Assembly: GCF_018598185.1 (NCBI RefSeq)
Contig: NZ_JAHESC010000004.1
Coordinates: forward strand, 1-64,000
Direction: 5' to 3'
Origin: Dawidia soli
GTDB taxonomy: Bacteria; Bacteroidota; Bacteroidia; Cytophagales; Cyclobacteriaceae
Length of the DNA: 64,000 bases
The translations under genes were made by a program, and so were the position numbers. The notes beneath the pieces are model-generated. The model had not been told where the DNA came from. It saw only the letters and a program-made list of their open reading frames with translations, and did no database searches. Positions 1 through 8,419 of the stretch are shown one piece after another. Position 1 is the first letter of the stretch. The number at the start of each line of letters is the position of its first letter.

Positions 1-654
1 GCTGTAGTCCATGGCAATTTGTTTGCCGGGCGCGGATACGGAAATCGTGAGGCCGTTGTTCGTCTTGCTGTTCCAAAATTCGGAAGTGCTGCTGCGCACA
101 CCGTAGGTATCGCGCTTTTTGTTAAACAGGTAAAACCAGGCGAGTCCGCCGTAATCCTGGTAGGCGCCCTCCCAGGTGTTGATGCGGTCGAAGGTAAATA
201 CGGGCGAACCGATGTCTTCGGCCGTTACGGGCTTTGATGTTGTTCGGTCGATATCGAACCGGATATTGTCGTGGGTCACGGTGAACTTCCAGGTTTCCTG
301 GATGGACAGGTCTTTGTCACCGTAGGCGATTCCATTCACGGTAACGGTATTGCCGGTCGTCGCCACGGAAGGTTCTGACGACAGTGACAACGTTGTGTAC
401 TGTGCGTTCCTTGTCCGAAGCATGGAGTAGACGCCGGCATTGTGCTGTATTACATGTTGCCCGTTGACGGTGAGCTGCGTCACAGTTGCCTTTTTATCAT
501 AGTCCAGCGTAAGGGAGAGTCTCCCGTTGCCAAACGTGACCTTCTTTGCAGCCGCGTCGTTCTTGATCGTGGGCTGTGCCAACACTGTACCACACACACC
601 GATGCAGAACATCAACAGGATAAAACAACGCATCATCAAATTCCATTTTTTCAT
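1..654 (-). CDS. Secreted protein, N-terminal part (cut by window edge)
   Basis: The frame is open from ATG at 654 (or 660, two codons earlier) to base 1, giving 218 residues with the C-terminus outside the window. Residues 1 to about 26 form a signal peptide: a basic start MKKWN, a hydrophobic core, and cleavage after a VLAQ-like site. The rest is beta-rich (alternating V/T/L with many Gly and Asn) and resembles the N-terminal beta-sandwich of secreted carbohydrate-active enzymes. I cannot assign a family from this part. It is the last visible gene on the glycan-locus strand, but the repeat cluster at 672-890 separates it from the isomerase, so membership in that operon is uncertain. It could equally be a non-enzymatic surface protein. 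Confidence 0.6.
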   Translation of the reverse strand, partial: MKKWNLMMRCFILLMFCIGVCGTVLAQPTIKNDAAAKKVTFGNGRLSLTLDYDKKATVTQLTVNGQHVIQHNAGVYSMLRTRNAQYTTLSLSSEPSVATTGNTVTVNGIAYGDKDLSIQETWKFTVTHDNIRFDIDRTTSKPVTAEDIGSPVFTFDRINTWEGAYQDYGGLAWFYLFNKKRDTYGVRSSTSEFWNSKTNNGLTISVSAPGKQIAMDYS

Positions 655-673
655 ATACATATCCGATTTGTTA

Positions 674-880
674 CGCCCTTACAGGGCCTGCCTTCATTTT
701 ATACTACGGAACCCAGGCCTCCAGCCTGGGCTATTATATTACGCCCCATCAGGGCTATTCTGCATCTGGCGCGAGTCTCAGCCCCGCCTCGGGGCGAAGA
801 CTTGTGCCTATCACCGCGCCGGTCTCCAGACCGGCATATCACCCCAACCGATAACGCATGCACTACCCTACGGCTATACC
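674..880. repeat. REP-like palindromic repeat cluster, copy 1
   Basis: This intergenic stretch is a chain of short hairpins. Two simple ones come first: GCCCT/AGGGC near 675-687 and a CCCAGGC/GCCTGGG pair near 712-731. The main element is 768-808: arm GGCGCGAGTCT, an inner CCCCG/CGGGG hairpin, then arm AGACTTGTGCC. The last palindrome is GCCGGTCTCCAGACCGGC at 818-835. The same order recurs near 12.7, 21.6 and 40.6 kb. Seen: the sequence match. Inferred: a dispersed REP/REPIN-type element of the sort spread by RAYT transposases. No transposase gene lies in this window. Confidence 0.7.
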
Positions 881-896
881 ATCCGCCATCCACACG

Positions 897-2336
897 CTAA
901 CAAACCTGGTTCACCTCAATATTGAGCAACGCCCCCAGCTTCTTTATTTTAGAGGCGATGTGCCCCACCCCCACCGCGCAATGATGCGCGGGACCATAAT
1001 TATTCCAATCTTCCACAAACCTCCGGGCACCGATGGAAAATCGATAGCGACTATTGGTGTTGCCGATCTCCAAGATAGGACCCGGCACGGACTCCCCTTC
1101 TGCGCATAGCAGCATAAGGGTGCCGTCGGGTTTTTCCACCACCGACAGCAACGTAACCGCCCCGTGCTTTACCGACATCTCCACCGACAGGCCCTTGCCC
1201 ACTTTGCCGTGGTATACATACAACGGTCGCACCTTGGTTTTACCCTCGGCGATCTGGATGTGACCGGGACCGTCATGGCCCATTAACACAATATCGTCGC
1301 GATAGTCCACGGCGTAATATTCCGTAAACGATCCGCCGACGTTAAACGAATCCATGATCTTCATGGCCTGCGCATTTTTCACTTCATACTCGCCGGCCAC
1401 GGGAATGCCCCGCGCCGTAAGCAACGAATTGCCGAGAATGACCGAGCTCATGGTATCTTCGTTCGCGCCGTTGCCCGTGCCTTTGTGGTAATAGGCCATC
1501 GACCCGAGCTTATGTTTATCCACGAGTATATCCAGCGCAAGCGACGTCTTCGCGGCCCGCGCTAATTCTTCACCGGCACAATCGGCTTGCACGTCAAACG
1601 CTTCTTCAAAATACCGTACTCGTTCCGCAATCTGCGCGGCCGGCACATGCTCGCGTAGCGACGAAAGCTCATCTACCTCGATGATCTCGATGTGCCCGCC
1701 AAAGGTGGCGCAGTGCAGCGTCAGGTTGGAGTATATATCGAGCATACCACCATAATAATTTCCCATCAGCCCCAGGCGGTTATGGCTCATGATGTGTACC
1801 ACGCGCGCGGCGTCTATCCAGTCGCCGATCTCGTTCCAGGCATGCGGATCGTCGTGCAGCATGCCGGTGACCTGGAAGAATAATATATCGGATCGCCGGA
1901 ATACACTGGCAAGCTCCGGCACGGGACATGCCGAACAGTACGCCAGCCATTCGCCCGTCATCTTCGTCCGGTCTTTCAGGCCATTGAAGTGCTTGTAGTC
2001 GATCGATGCCTCCGGCGACAGGTTCAACACGATCACGGGCACTTTGGCCCGCTGCATGACCGGCAACACGGTGGACGACAGGGCATAGGTAGTGACGTAT
2101 AAAAATATCACGTCGACATCTTCCCGCCTGAACCGGTGACCACAGGCTACAGCCTTCTCGGGCGTATCGACCAGGCCCAGGTTTACCACCTGCGCGCCAT
2201 AGCCGGCCAGTTTGTTCTTTACAACGTCTACATAACCTTCCAGTCGCTCGCGCAGCCCCGGAAACTGGGACCAATAGGCTTCAAGCCCGATACCAAACAA
2301 TCCCACTTTAAAGGGGTATTCCGTTTCTTCTATCAT
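897..2336 (-). CDS. L-fucose/L-arabinose isomerase family sugar isomerase
   Basis: The 479-residue cytoplasmic protein has no signal peptide, starts at ATG 2336 and stops 15 bp before the rhamnosidase-like gene ends, so it is the distal gene of the glycan operon. Its fold class is suggested by the early KVGLFGIGLEAYW segment and by a C-terminal part with GEYEVKNAQAM and MGHDGPGH. These are positions where the AraA/FucI superfamily carries metal-binding Glu and His. Members interconvert aldoses and ketoses with Mn2+ or similar. The sequence is divergent from classical AraA and FucI, so the substrate is open. With a GH106-like rhamnosidase next door, L-rhamnose, L-fucose or L-arabinose are the natural candidates. 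Confidence 0.7.
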   Translation of the reverse strand: MIEETEYPFKVGLFGIGLEAYWSQFPGLRERLEGYVDVVKNKLAGYGAQVVNLGLVDTPEKAVACGHRFRREDVDVIFLYVTTYALSSTVLPVMQRAKVPVIVLNLSPEASIDYKHFNGLKDRTKMTGEWLAYCSACPVPELASVFRRSDILFFQVTGMLHDDPHAWNEIGDWIDAARVVHIMSHNRLGLMGNYYGGMLDIYSNLTLHCATFGGHIEIIEVDELSSLREHVPAAQIAERVRYFEEAFDVQADCAGEELARAAKTSLALDILVDKHKLGSMAYYHKGTGNGANEDTMSSVILGNSLLTARGIPVAGEYEVKNAQAMKIMDSFNVGGSFTEYYAVDYRDDIVLMGHDGPGHIQIAEGKTKVRPLYVYHGKVGKGLSVEMSVKHGAVTLLSVVEKPDGTLMLLCAEGESVPGPILEIGNTNSRYRFSIGARRFVEDWNNYGPAHHCAVGVGHIASKIKKLGALLNIEVNQVC

Positions 2337-2350
2337 CTCAGCTTCAACTA

Positions 2351-5300
2351 TTAAAAATGGTTTTGTTCCACCGTAACAGGCCCCAGCAGTCCGGACGTAA
2401 AAAGCGGGTCGTCTTTGCTATAATGCCTGAACGTACTGAAGGTATAGCGCCCGCTTGTCCTGTTCGTTTTGTTTACCAGCCACGCAGGCCATTGATCGTG
2501 CTGTATGCCATCGTCCGGCAGCTGCTCATCGCCGATCAGCCGGTTGGGCCACAGGTTCACGACGTCTATCGCCAGCGTGTTGCGTCCGTTTCGCACAACA
2601 TCGCTGATGTCAACTTTCCACGGGGTTGTCCACACAGTCCCTACTTCCTTGCCATTCAGCCGAACCCGGGCCATGACGTGCACCTCCCCTAAGTTCAGAA
2701 ACAATTTAGGGTCTTTATTCCATTTTGTGTTGACCGGCAGATCAAATGTTTTGGTATACACCGCAAGGCCTGAATAATACTTCACCCCCTTCTCCGGTCG
2801 CTGTGTCCAGTCCACCAACCGATCGAACTGCACCGCACCCGGCCCGCCCCACACCGTATCAAAGGAAACATGCCAGGGGCCTGAAAGCGTCGTGACAGCT
2901 GTTACCGTCGGAAAGTTCTTGCCCTTCGACACGCGTGTCGTGCTTCGCTTATCAAACACTATAAAATAACTCTGATAGGGTTCGAATTGCACCGGAACAA
3001 GGGTCTGATGTTCTTTTCGGGTATACTCCGGCAGGTCATAGGTCTTGCCGGTTACAGGATCCCACAAGGATGGCACACCGCTGTCTGTTCTGAACACAGC
3101 ATCGGTCTGCACCCGTTTGTCGGTGCGGTTTGACACGAAGTAAATATCCCACGCTTCTGACGTACGGTGTGTATACCGTACGGCGTCGCCAGCGTTGAAA
3201 TCCTCCGGTATACCCATCGCGTCTACGATCCGCGCGGTCACGTCATAGCGGGGGTACAGGTTGTCTGTTTCAGCATGTACGTTGCCACCCCAGACGATCT
3301 TTCCGTTGCCGTACCGGCGCTCGGTTTGTGTAGCGGGTATGGTGGTCGCGCCCCAAAGCTCCACCGCCAGGGATCTTACCGTGGCATCGCACTGCGGATA
3401 GCCCGATAACCCCGGCGCCCGGCGTGGCGGAGTTCCTACCACCGTCGCACCGGCTTCCACCAATGCCTTGATCTTTTGTAGCAACGCCGGGGTCATGGTT
3501 TCCCAGGCAGGAAGTACCAGCACGCGATAAGACGCGCCCCCGGGGAATATAACCTGATGATCTTTTACAACCGCACTGTAGAGTTGACCCGGCGAGCAGG
3601 CATCGAAATTATACCCCTTCCGATCGGGCATGAACGCATCGCCCGACAACGCCGACGCTGGCGCACGAAATACATGCGGTGCATTTTCGGGGGTGAGGTA
3701 TAAAATATCTGCCACGGTCCTACCCTGCCGTAACATGTGCTGACAACGCGCCACGTACGTGTGATAGGCGTCGGCCAGTGGCCACCACGTTTGGTTCCGG
3801 TTCCACTGCACACCATATGGACCCATGGTCATGCCGGGCTTTAAGGTCTCCGCCAGGGGTTGGTGCTGAAAGGTATGGTAGTAGTATTTGTTGATGCCGG
3901 CAGCAAATGCCCAGTCGCCCTGGTTTTTCATGGACGCCGGATGTTGCCGCCAGCCATCCACCGCGGTAAAGGCTTCCGCCGCCACTACAGCCTGTCCGTT
4001 GACATGCGCCAGCGAGGCTGCCTGCAGGCAACTGAAGGCGGCGTTGTAGCCACCGGGACTCCAGAACTCGCACATGGGCACGTCCGCCACCGCGCCGAGC
4101 TCCAGGTCGGCTGTAGGATTCATATCATACGGCTCGATCGACAACCCCAGACCATGCCGGTGGCTATAGTGCTTCAGATGCTTCGCATGGTTCTCTACGA
4201 TCAATTCCTGCGACGTTTGCCGCAGGTCCCACAAAAAGCGCTCGCTCACCTCCAGGCTCCCGACCACCTTGCCGGCATACACCGGGTAATATAACAACGG
4301 GTCATATCCGCGGCGTTTCTGAAACTCCGCCCGGAACCTGTCGCTCCAGTTCTGCGCGCCCATCTCCCAGCTGTCCATGTGCAGCATGGTCAATCCACCA
4401 CGCGTGGACTTGCTTCGCGCACCGATCTTCTGCAGAAGCGCGCCGGTAAATGCCTGCAGGTGTTCATGGAGCGCCGTCGTGTCGAACTTGTCACACTCAA
4501 AGCCCAGCCCCGGCAAGGGTGCCGGGCGCGTAGCCGAGCCGTTATTGCGCCGGCCAAACCGCATCACCAGCCACTTGCCAGGCGGCGGCGTCCACGACAG
4601 TGTGCCGTCGGCCGCCATCTTGCCGGTAAGGTCTATGATCTGGCGCGTATCGATCGCCACACCGGCCGGCAGCATCGGGTACGTTGCCGGGGAGGACAGG
4701 TACTGTTTGACTCCTGCCTGCGAGGTATAGGGCGCACGATAATACAGAGCCTTTTCATCTACGTCTGCCAGCGTGTAGGCCGCCGGCGCCGGGAAGGCCA
4801 GCACGGCGACATCTTCATAAAAGTCCCGCCATTGCTTTTTCAATTCCGGTGTGAACACGTCTTCACCAAAAAACGGTCGCTTGGGCAGAGGTACCGGCAG
4901 TATGATCGGCTTCTTTGCGCTGCCGTCAACTTCCATGCTGCTGCTCACCAGGTGCTGCATAGACTGCGCTGGCGTTACCCAGGGCCCGCCACTGCCCGTC
5001 CAACCCGGACCGACACCCAACGTCATCTCGATGCCCAGGCGTTCGCATTCGTGCACCGCATGCGCAAACAAGGTCTTCCACTCCTCACTCAGAAAGTCGA
5101 CCTTACCTCGCGGCACACCTACATTTACTTCCAGAAACAACACACTGCCGATGCCCTCCTGCTTCATCGACTCGAGGTCCGCCGTCATACCTTCTTTCGA
5201 CAGGCTGCCGTCCATAAAATACCAGTATACACCCGGACGGGCATCGTCAGGCGGATGAAGGAACTGCGCACGCAACGTCTGTAGTGTTGTGGCCTGCTCC

Positions 5301-5389
5301 CGTGCATGAAACCCGAGCAGCAACACAACAAAAATAACAACAACGCCACCGGACAGGTAAAGCGACTTTTTATACGATGGTCGAATCAT
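2351..5389 (-). CDS. GH106-like alpha-L-rhamnosidase
   Basis: The 1012-residue protein has an N-terminal hydrophobic segment (about residues 10-27, signal peptide or anchor), pointing to export. The opening DDARPGVYWYFMDGSLSKEGMT and the following LEVNVGVPRG and GPGWTGSGGPW segments are typical of the large GH106 glycosidases, which remove L-rhamnose from pectic or other plant glycans. The C-terminal part around residues 870-990 is a jelly-roll galactose-binding-like module (RVRLNGKEVGTVW ... NTLAIDVVNLWPNRL). It lies 17 bp downstream of the clan GH-A glycosidase gene in the same direction. The family call rests on remembered motifs; activity on another deoxy sugar is possible. Confidence 0.8.
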   Translation of the reverse strand: MIRPSYKKSLYLSGGVVVIFVVLLLGFHAREQATTLQTLRAQFLHPPDDARPGVYWYFMDGSLSKEGMTADLESMKQEGIGSVLFLEVNVGVPRGKVDFLSEEWKTLFAHAVHECERLGIEMTLGVGPGWTGSGGPWVTPAQSMQHLVSSSMEVDGSAKKPIILPVPLPKRPFFGEDVFTPELKKQWRDFYEDVAVLAFPAPAAYTLADVDEKALYYRAPYTSQAGVKQYLSSPATYPMLPAGVAIDTRQIIDLTGKMAADGTLSWTPPPGKWLVMRFGRRNNGSATRPAPLPGLGFECDKFDTTALHEHLQAFTGALLQKIGARSKSTRGGLTMLHMDSWEMGAQNWSDRFRAEFQKRRGYDPLLYYPVYAGKVVGSLEVSERFLWDLRQTSQELIVENHAKHLKHYSHRHGLGLSIEPYDMNPTADLELGAVADVPMCEFWSPGGYNAAFSCLQAASLAHVNGQAVVAAEAFTAVDGWRQHPASMKNQGDWAFAAGINKYYYHTFQHQPLAETLKPGMTMGPYGVQWNRNQTWWPLADAYHTYVARCQHMLRQGRTVADILYLTPENAPHVFRAPASALSGDAFMPDRKGYNFDACSPGQLYSAVVKDHQVIFPGGASYRVLVLPAWETMTPALLQKIKALVEAGATVVGTPPRRAPGLSGYPQCDATVRSLAVELWGATTIPATQTERRYGNGKIVWGGNVHAETDNLYPRYDVTARIVDAMGIPEDFNAGDAVRYTHRTSEAWDIYFVSNRTDKRVQTDAVFRTDSGVPSLWDPVTGKTYDLPEYTRKEHQTLVPVQFEPYQSYFIVFDKRSTTRVSKGKNFPTVTAVTTLSGPWHVSFDTVWGGPGAVQFDRLVDWTQRPEKGVKYYSGLAVYTKTFDLPVNTKWNKDPKLFLNLGEVHVMARVRLNGKEVGTVWTTPWKVDISDVVRNGRNTLAIDVVNLWPNRLIGDEQLPDDGIQHDQWPAWLVNKTNRTSGRYTFSTFRHYSKDDPLFTSGLLGPVTVEQNHF

Positions 5390-5406
5390 AGGTATACAGA
5401 CACTGC

Positions 5407-6876
5407 TTACAATTCAACAACAGCCACTGAAAACGGCTCGAGTACAATTTTTCCACCTGTCACCTTCGCGCTGCCGGGGGGATTTTCGCCGGTGGTCACA
5501 TCTACATAGCGGATCGTCGTCGCCGCCGTTGCTTGCGGCAGCGACATCTCCACACGCGTATTCTTCTTGTTGATCAGCAGCAAGCGTTTGCCATTTACAC
5601 CGACGAACCCCTGTGCAGCAACACCCGGTACGTTTGAGTTCGTTTGCACCAGTTTGTCGCCCTTGTGGAAATGATCGATCAGCAGCTTTAATACCCAATA
5701 CCGGGCATTCCCATTTCCATTTTCCCAGTTTACCATGCTCACATCCGGAAATTGCGTGGGATACCCCACCAACTGCGACTCGCCCACCACGTCGATGCCC
5801 ATTTTTGTCAACTCCAGAAAAAGATGCGCATACAAGGCGCCGGCCAGGTTCCAGTAATGATTGTCGATCGGCCCCGACACTTCGGGACTACGCAAGATCA
5901 CCCCCAGCTCGTTTATCATTGTAAAACACTGCGGCGCCAGCCGCTTGCGGATATTCTCAATATATCGCACACGGTCTAAAAAAGCATCTGCCTTTTCAAA
6001 GAATGTATACTGACACGCCTCCAGTGTTTGACCCTCGAACGAAGGCGACGAATAATGATGGTACGAGATTCCCTCTACGGTAACCCCGCGCGTATGGTTC
6101 CTGGCGTTCAGAAAATATTCAAAGTAAGCCGGGTTGCTGGTAGACGCCACCGATATACCGACAAACTTCGTTTCCGGAGAGATCTTTTTCAGCTCCGACA
6201 CGATGGCATCGTACATGGCCGTATACAGCGGTGGCGGGATGTTGTGCTCCAGGTCCGGTTCGTTGAGCACCTCCCAGTACGGAATCTTGTAGTGATGTCC
6301 TGACCTGTGAACCTTTCCCAGCTCATCGGTAAACCCACCCTGGGTGTACCAGCGAAAAACCCGGCTATAGTAGTCCGTTAGTTCCTTCATGGAAGGGTCC
6401 CGAAGTTTTGTTCCCTGGTTGTAACGCCAGGTGGGCTTATAGGCATCTTGCGGATACGCTACTGGCTTATCGGTCTCCCACATCCAGGCGGGCGTTGTGC
6501 TGAAATTAATAACGACAGGATGCCCCTGGGTCGCCTCCATAACAGCATGCATCGTGCTGTCCAGGTACGTAAAGTCCCAGAACGTTTGTGTCTTCGTGGG
6601 CGGAGCCAGTTCGGCGACCGCCATTTTAGGATACGGAAACCACGGCACATACCGCAGGTAGTCAGCCTGCAAGTCTTTCAAGAGCGCAAATACTTGTTTG
6701 TGGATCGGCGAACCGGGCCGCACCATGGGGTTCTCCACCAGCTGTAGCGTGGGCGTCGTGTTGGACGTGAGCACGGTTTTGTCCCACGCGACGGTGACCG
6801 TAGGTTGTGCCTGGCTCACCACAGGCAGCAAAGCAATTGCCAGCAGTACCGGCAGCATAACGTTGTATGTTCTCAT
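5407..6876 (-). CDS. Secreted clan GH-A glycoside hydrolase (GH39-like)
   Basis: An ATG exists at 7065, but the start at 6876 is preferred. It opens directly with MRTYNVMLPVLLAIALL and a cleavage site after SQAQ, and it does not overlap SusD, which stops at 6902. The mature protein is about 470 residues. The segment IPYWEVLNEPDLE carries the Asn-Glu pair of clan GH-A, with Glu as acid/base. MINELGVI further on supplies the probable nucleophile Glu. GH39 members are beta-xylosidases or iduronidases, and related subfamilies act on other sugars. The position between SusD and the rhamnosidase-like gene indicates a role in periplasmic breakdown of the imported oligosaccharide. Confidence 0.75.
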   Translation of the reverse strand: MRTYNVMLPVLLAIALLPVVSQAQPTVTVAWDKTVLTSNTTPTLQLVENPMVRPGSPIHKQVFALLKDLQADYLRYVPWFPYPKMAVAELAPPTKTQTFWDFTYLDSTMHAVMEATQGHPVVINFSTTPAWMWETDKPVAYPQDAYKPTWRYNQGTKLRDPSMKELTDYYSRVFRWYTQGGFTDELGKVHRSGHHYKIPYWEVLNEPDLEHNIPPPLYTAMYDAIVSELKKISPETKFVGISVASTSNPAYFEYFLNARNHTRGVTVEGISYHHYSSPSFEGQTLEACQYTFFEKADAFLDRVRYIENIRKRLAPQCFTMINELGVILRSPEVSGPIDNHYWNLAGALYAHLFLELTKMGIDVVGESQLVGYPTQFPDVSMVNWENGNGNARYWVLKLLIDHFHKGDKLVQTNSNVPGVAAQGFVGVNGKRLLLINKKNTRVEMSLPQATAATTIRYVDVTTGENPPGSAKVTGGKIVLEPFSVAVVEL

Positions 6877-6901
6877 AACTTTTGGATTGATACCATGGGT
6901 A

Positions 6902-8401
6902 CTAATTATAACCGGTATTTTGCGACAGCTTGGTATTAATCCGCCGCTCGTTGGCGGGAATCGGAAACAATACTTCGTAAGGACTAAACTGATAGTCGCC
7001 GGGTGTATAAGGTATACCTCCCCGATCCGTCGTGGGATTGCTTTTCTCAACCGCCGCATAGGCATTCAGAAACTCCGCCAGCGCCTCGGGCGTCTTCGTT
7101 CTTTTCAGGTCGAACCACCGGTGGTTTTCAAACGCAAGCTCTACCCGCCGCTCGTGCAGCACCGCCGCCCGGAACGACACTTCATCCAGCCCGCTCAGGT
7201 CGTCCAGGCCCGCGCGGTCGCGCACGGCGTTCAGGTAATCGTATGCCTCCTGCGTGGGGCCTTTTGCATCTTCGTTGATGGCTTCCGCCAGCATCAGCAG
7301 CACATCCGCGTAGCGCAACACAGGCCAGTTATCGTTCGTAACACCGCGAATGGTGTGCGGGTGATTGTATTTGTTGATAAACGGCACGGGTACCCATACG
7401 TCAGATTGATTATAGTATCCTTCTTTCAACGACGCATCTTTGCGTAGGTCGTCGGGCTCGTACGCCGCAATCATATCGCGCGACGGTATATTCCACCCGC
7501 CACCGTTTTGCCCGGGAAAATGGATGACCGATCCGTCCGAATACAACGGTGCAAACGTATAGATGAAATTGCTTCCCTCGCCTTGTGTATTGTCGCCCTG
7601 AAATTGTATCTCCCAGATCGACTCGGCATGGTTCTTATGTTGAGGATCAAAGACGTCAGCATAGTCCGTCAACAGTGAATAACCCAACGTCGTAACCCGG
7701 CGCAGCGTGGTAATCGCCGCACTGTACTCCTTGCGCGTCAGTTGTACCTTGCCCAGCAACGTCAGCGCCGCACCCTGGGTTGCCCGGCCTGCGCTGGCTG
7801 CATCATATGTCGCAGGCAGCGCGTCAATGGCAAAGCCGAGATCGCCGAGAACCAGCTCGTACACCTGATCGACCGGTTGCCGCTCGTATGCGTACGCTTC
7901 CGAAGGCGTCACCAACGGTTCGGTAATAATAATGACCTCGCCGAAATACTGCACCAGCAGAAAATAATAGTACGCGCGAATAAACCGCAGCTCGCCTTCG
8001 TATTGCTTTTTAAGCGCCGCATCAAAGGTTGCCGCCGGAAGCTTGGACAGTGTGGTATTGATATTTACCAGCGACAGGTAAATGCTGCTGTACAGGGTAG
8101 CGATGTTGAGTGTACCCGAGTTGACCTGCCAGAACTCCAGCGCCTCGGTATCGGGCCCCTGGCCGCGGTCGCCGGTATTAAAATGCAGCGTGGTGTTGTC
8201 CGTAATAAATTCGTTGTACAGCCACTGGCTGGAAATAATGCCCTGCAGCTGTCCGTAAACACCGTTTACGGCTTGCCGCGCCTGGGGTTCGGTTTTATAA
8301 AACCCTGACGCCACCAGCGTGGCCGGATCAGTCTTATTGAGAAAGTCGTCGCCGCATGCTACCAGGCAAAGCGTGACCACGATTACCACTATATTTTTCA
8401 T
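6902..8401 (-). CDS. SusD/RagB family glycan-binding lipoprotein
   Basis: The 499-residue protein starts with a lipoprotein signal. The lipobox LVAC has its Cys at residue 16, followed by GDDFLNKTDP, a typical SusD mature start. The family's TPR-like region and the C-terminal stretch with RLAEAINE-like, YLNAVRDRAGL and ERRVELAFENHRWFDLKR motifs are present, so the gene looks complete. SusD proteins sit on the cell surface as the lid of the SusC transporter and bind oligosaccharide. The gene follows susC with an 18 bp gap, as usual for the pair. Confidence 0.95.
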   Translation of the reverse strand: MKNIVVIVVTLCLVACGDDFLNKTDPATLVASGFYKTEPQARQAVNGVYGQLQGIISSQWLYNEFITDNTTLHFNTGDRGQGPDTEALEFWQVNSGTLNIATLYSSIYLSLVNINTTLSKLPAATFDAALKKQYEGELRFIRAYYYFLLVQYFGEVIIITEPLVTPSEAYAYERQPVDQVYELVLGDLGFAIDALPATYDAASAGRATQGAALTLLGKVQLTRKEYSAAITTLRRVTTLGYSLLTDYADVFDPQHKNHAESIWEIQFQGDNTQGEGSNFIYTFAPLYSDGSVIHFPGQNGGGWNIPSRDMIAAYEPDDLRKDASLKEGYYNQSDVWVPVPFINKYNHPHTIRGVTNDNWPVLRYADVLLMLAEAINEDAKGPTQEAYDYLNAVRDRAGLDDLSGLDEVSFRAAVLHERRVELAFENHRWFDLKRTKTPEALAEFLNAYAAVEKSNPTTDRGGIPYTPGDYQFSPYEVLFPIPANERRINTKLSQNTGYN

Positions 8402-8419
8402 ATCGCTGAGATGGTTAGG

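Noticed and set aside
442-925. Overlapping plus-strand frames of 152 and 132 residues
   Set aside because: They consist of the antisense of the signal-peptide gene and of repeat copy 1.
5407-7065. Longer start for the GH-A glycosidase at 7065
   Set aside because: It would overlap SusD by more than 160 bp and bury the signal peptide; the start at 6876 is clean.
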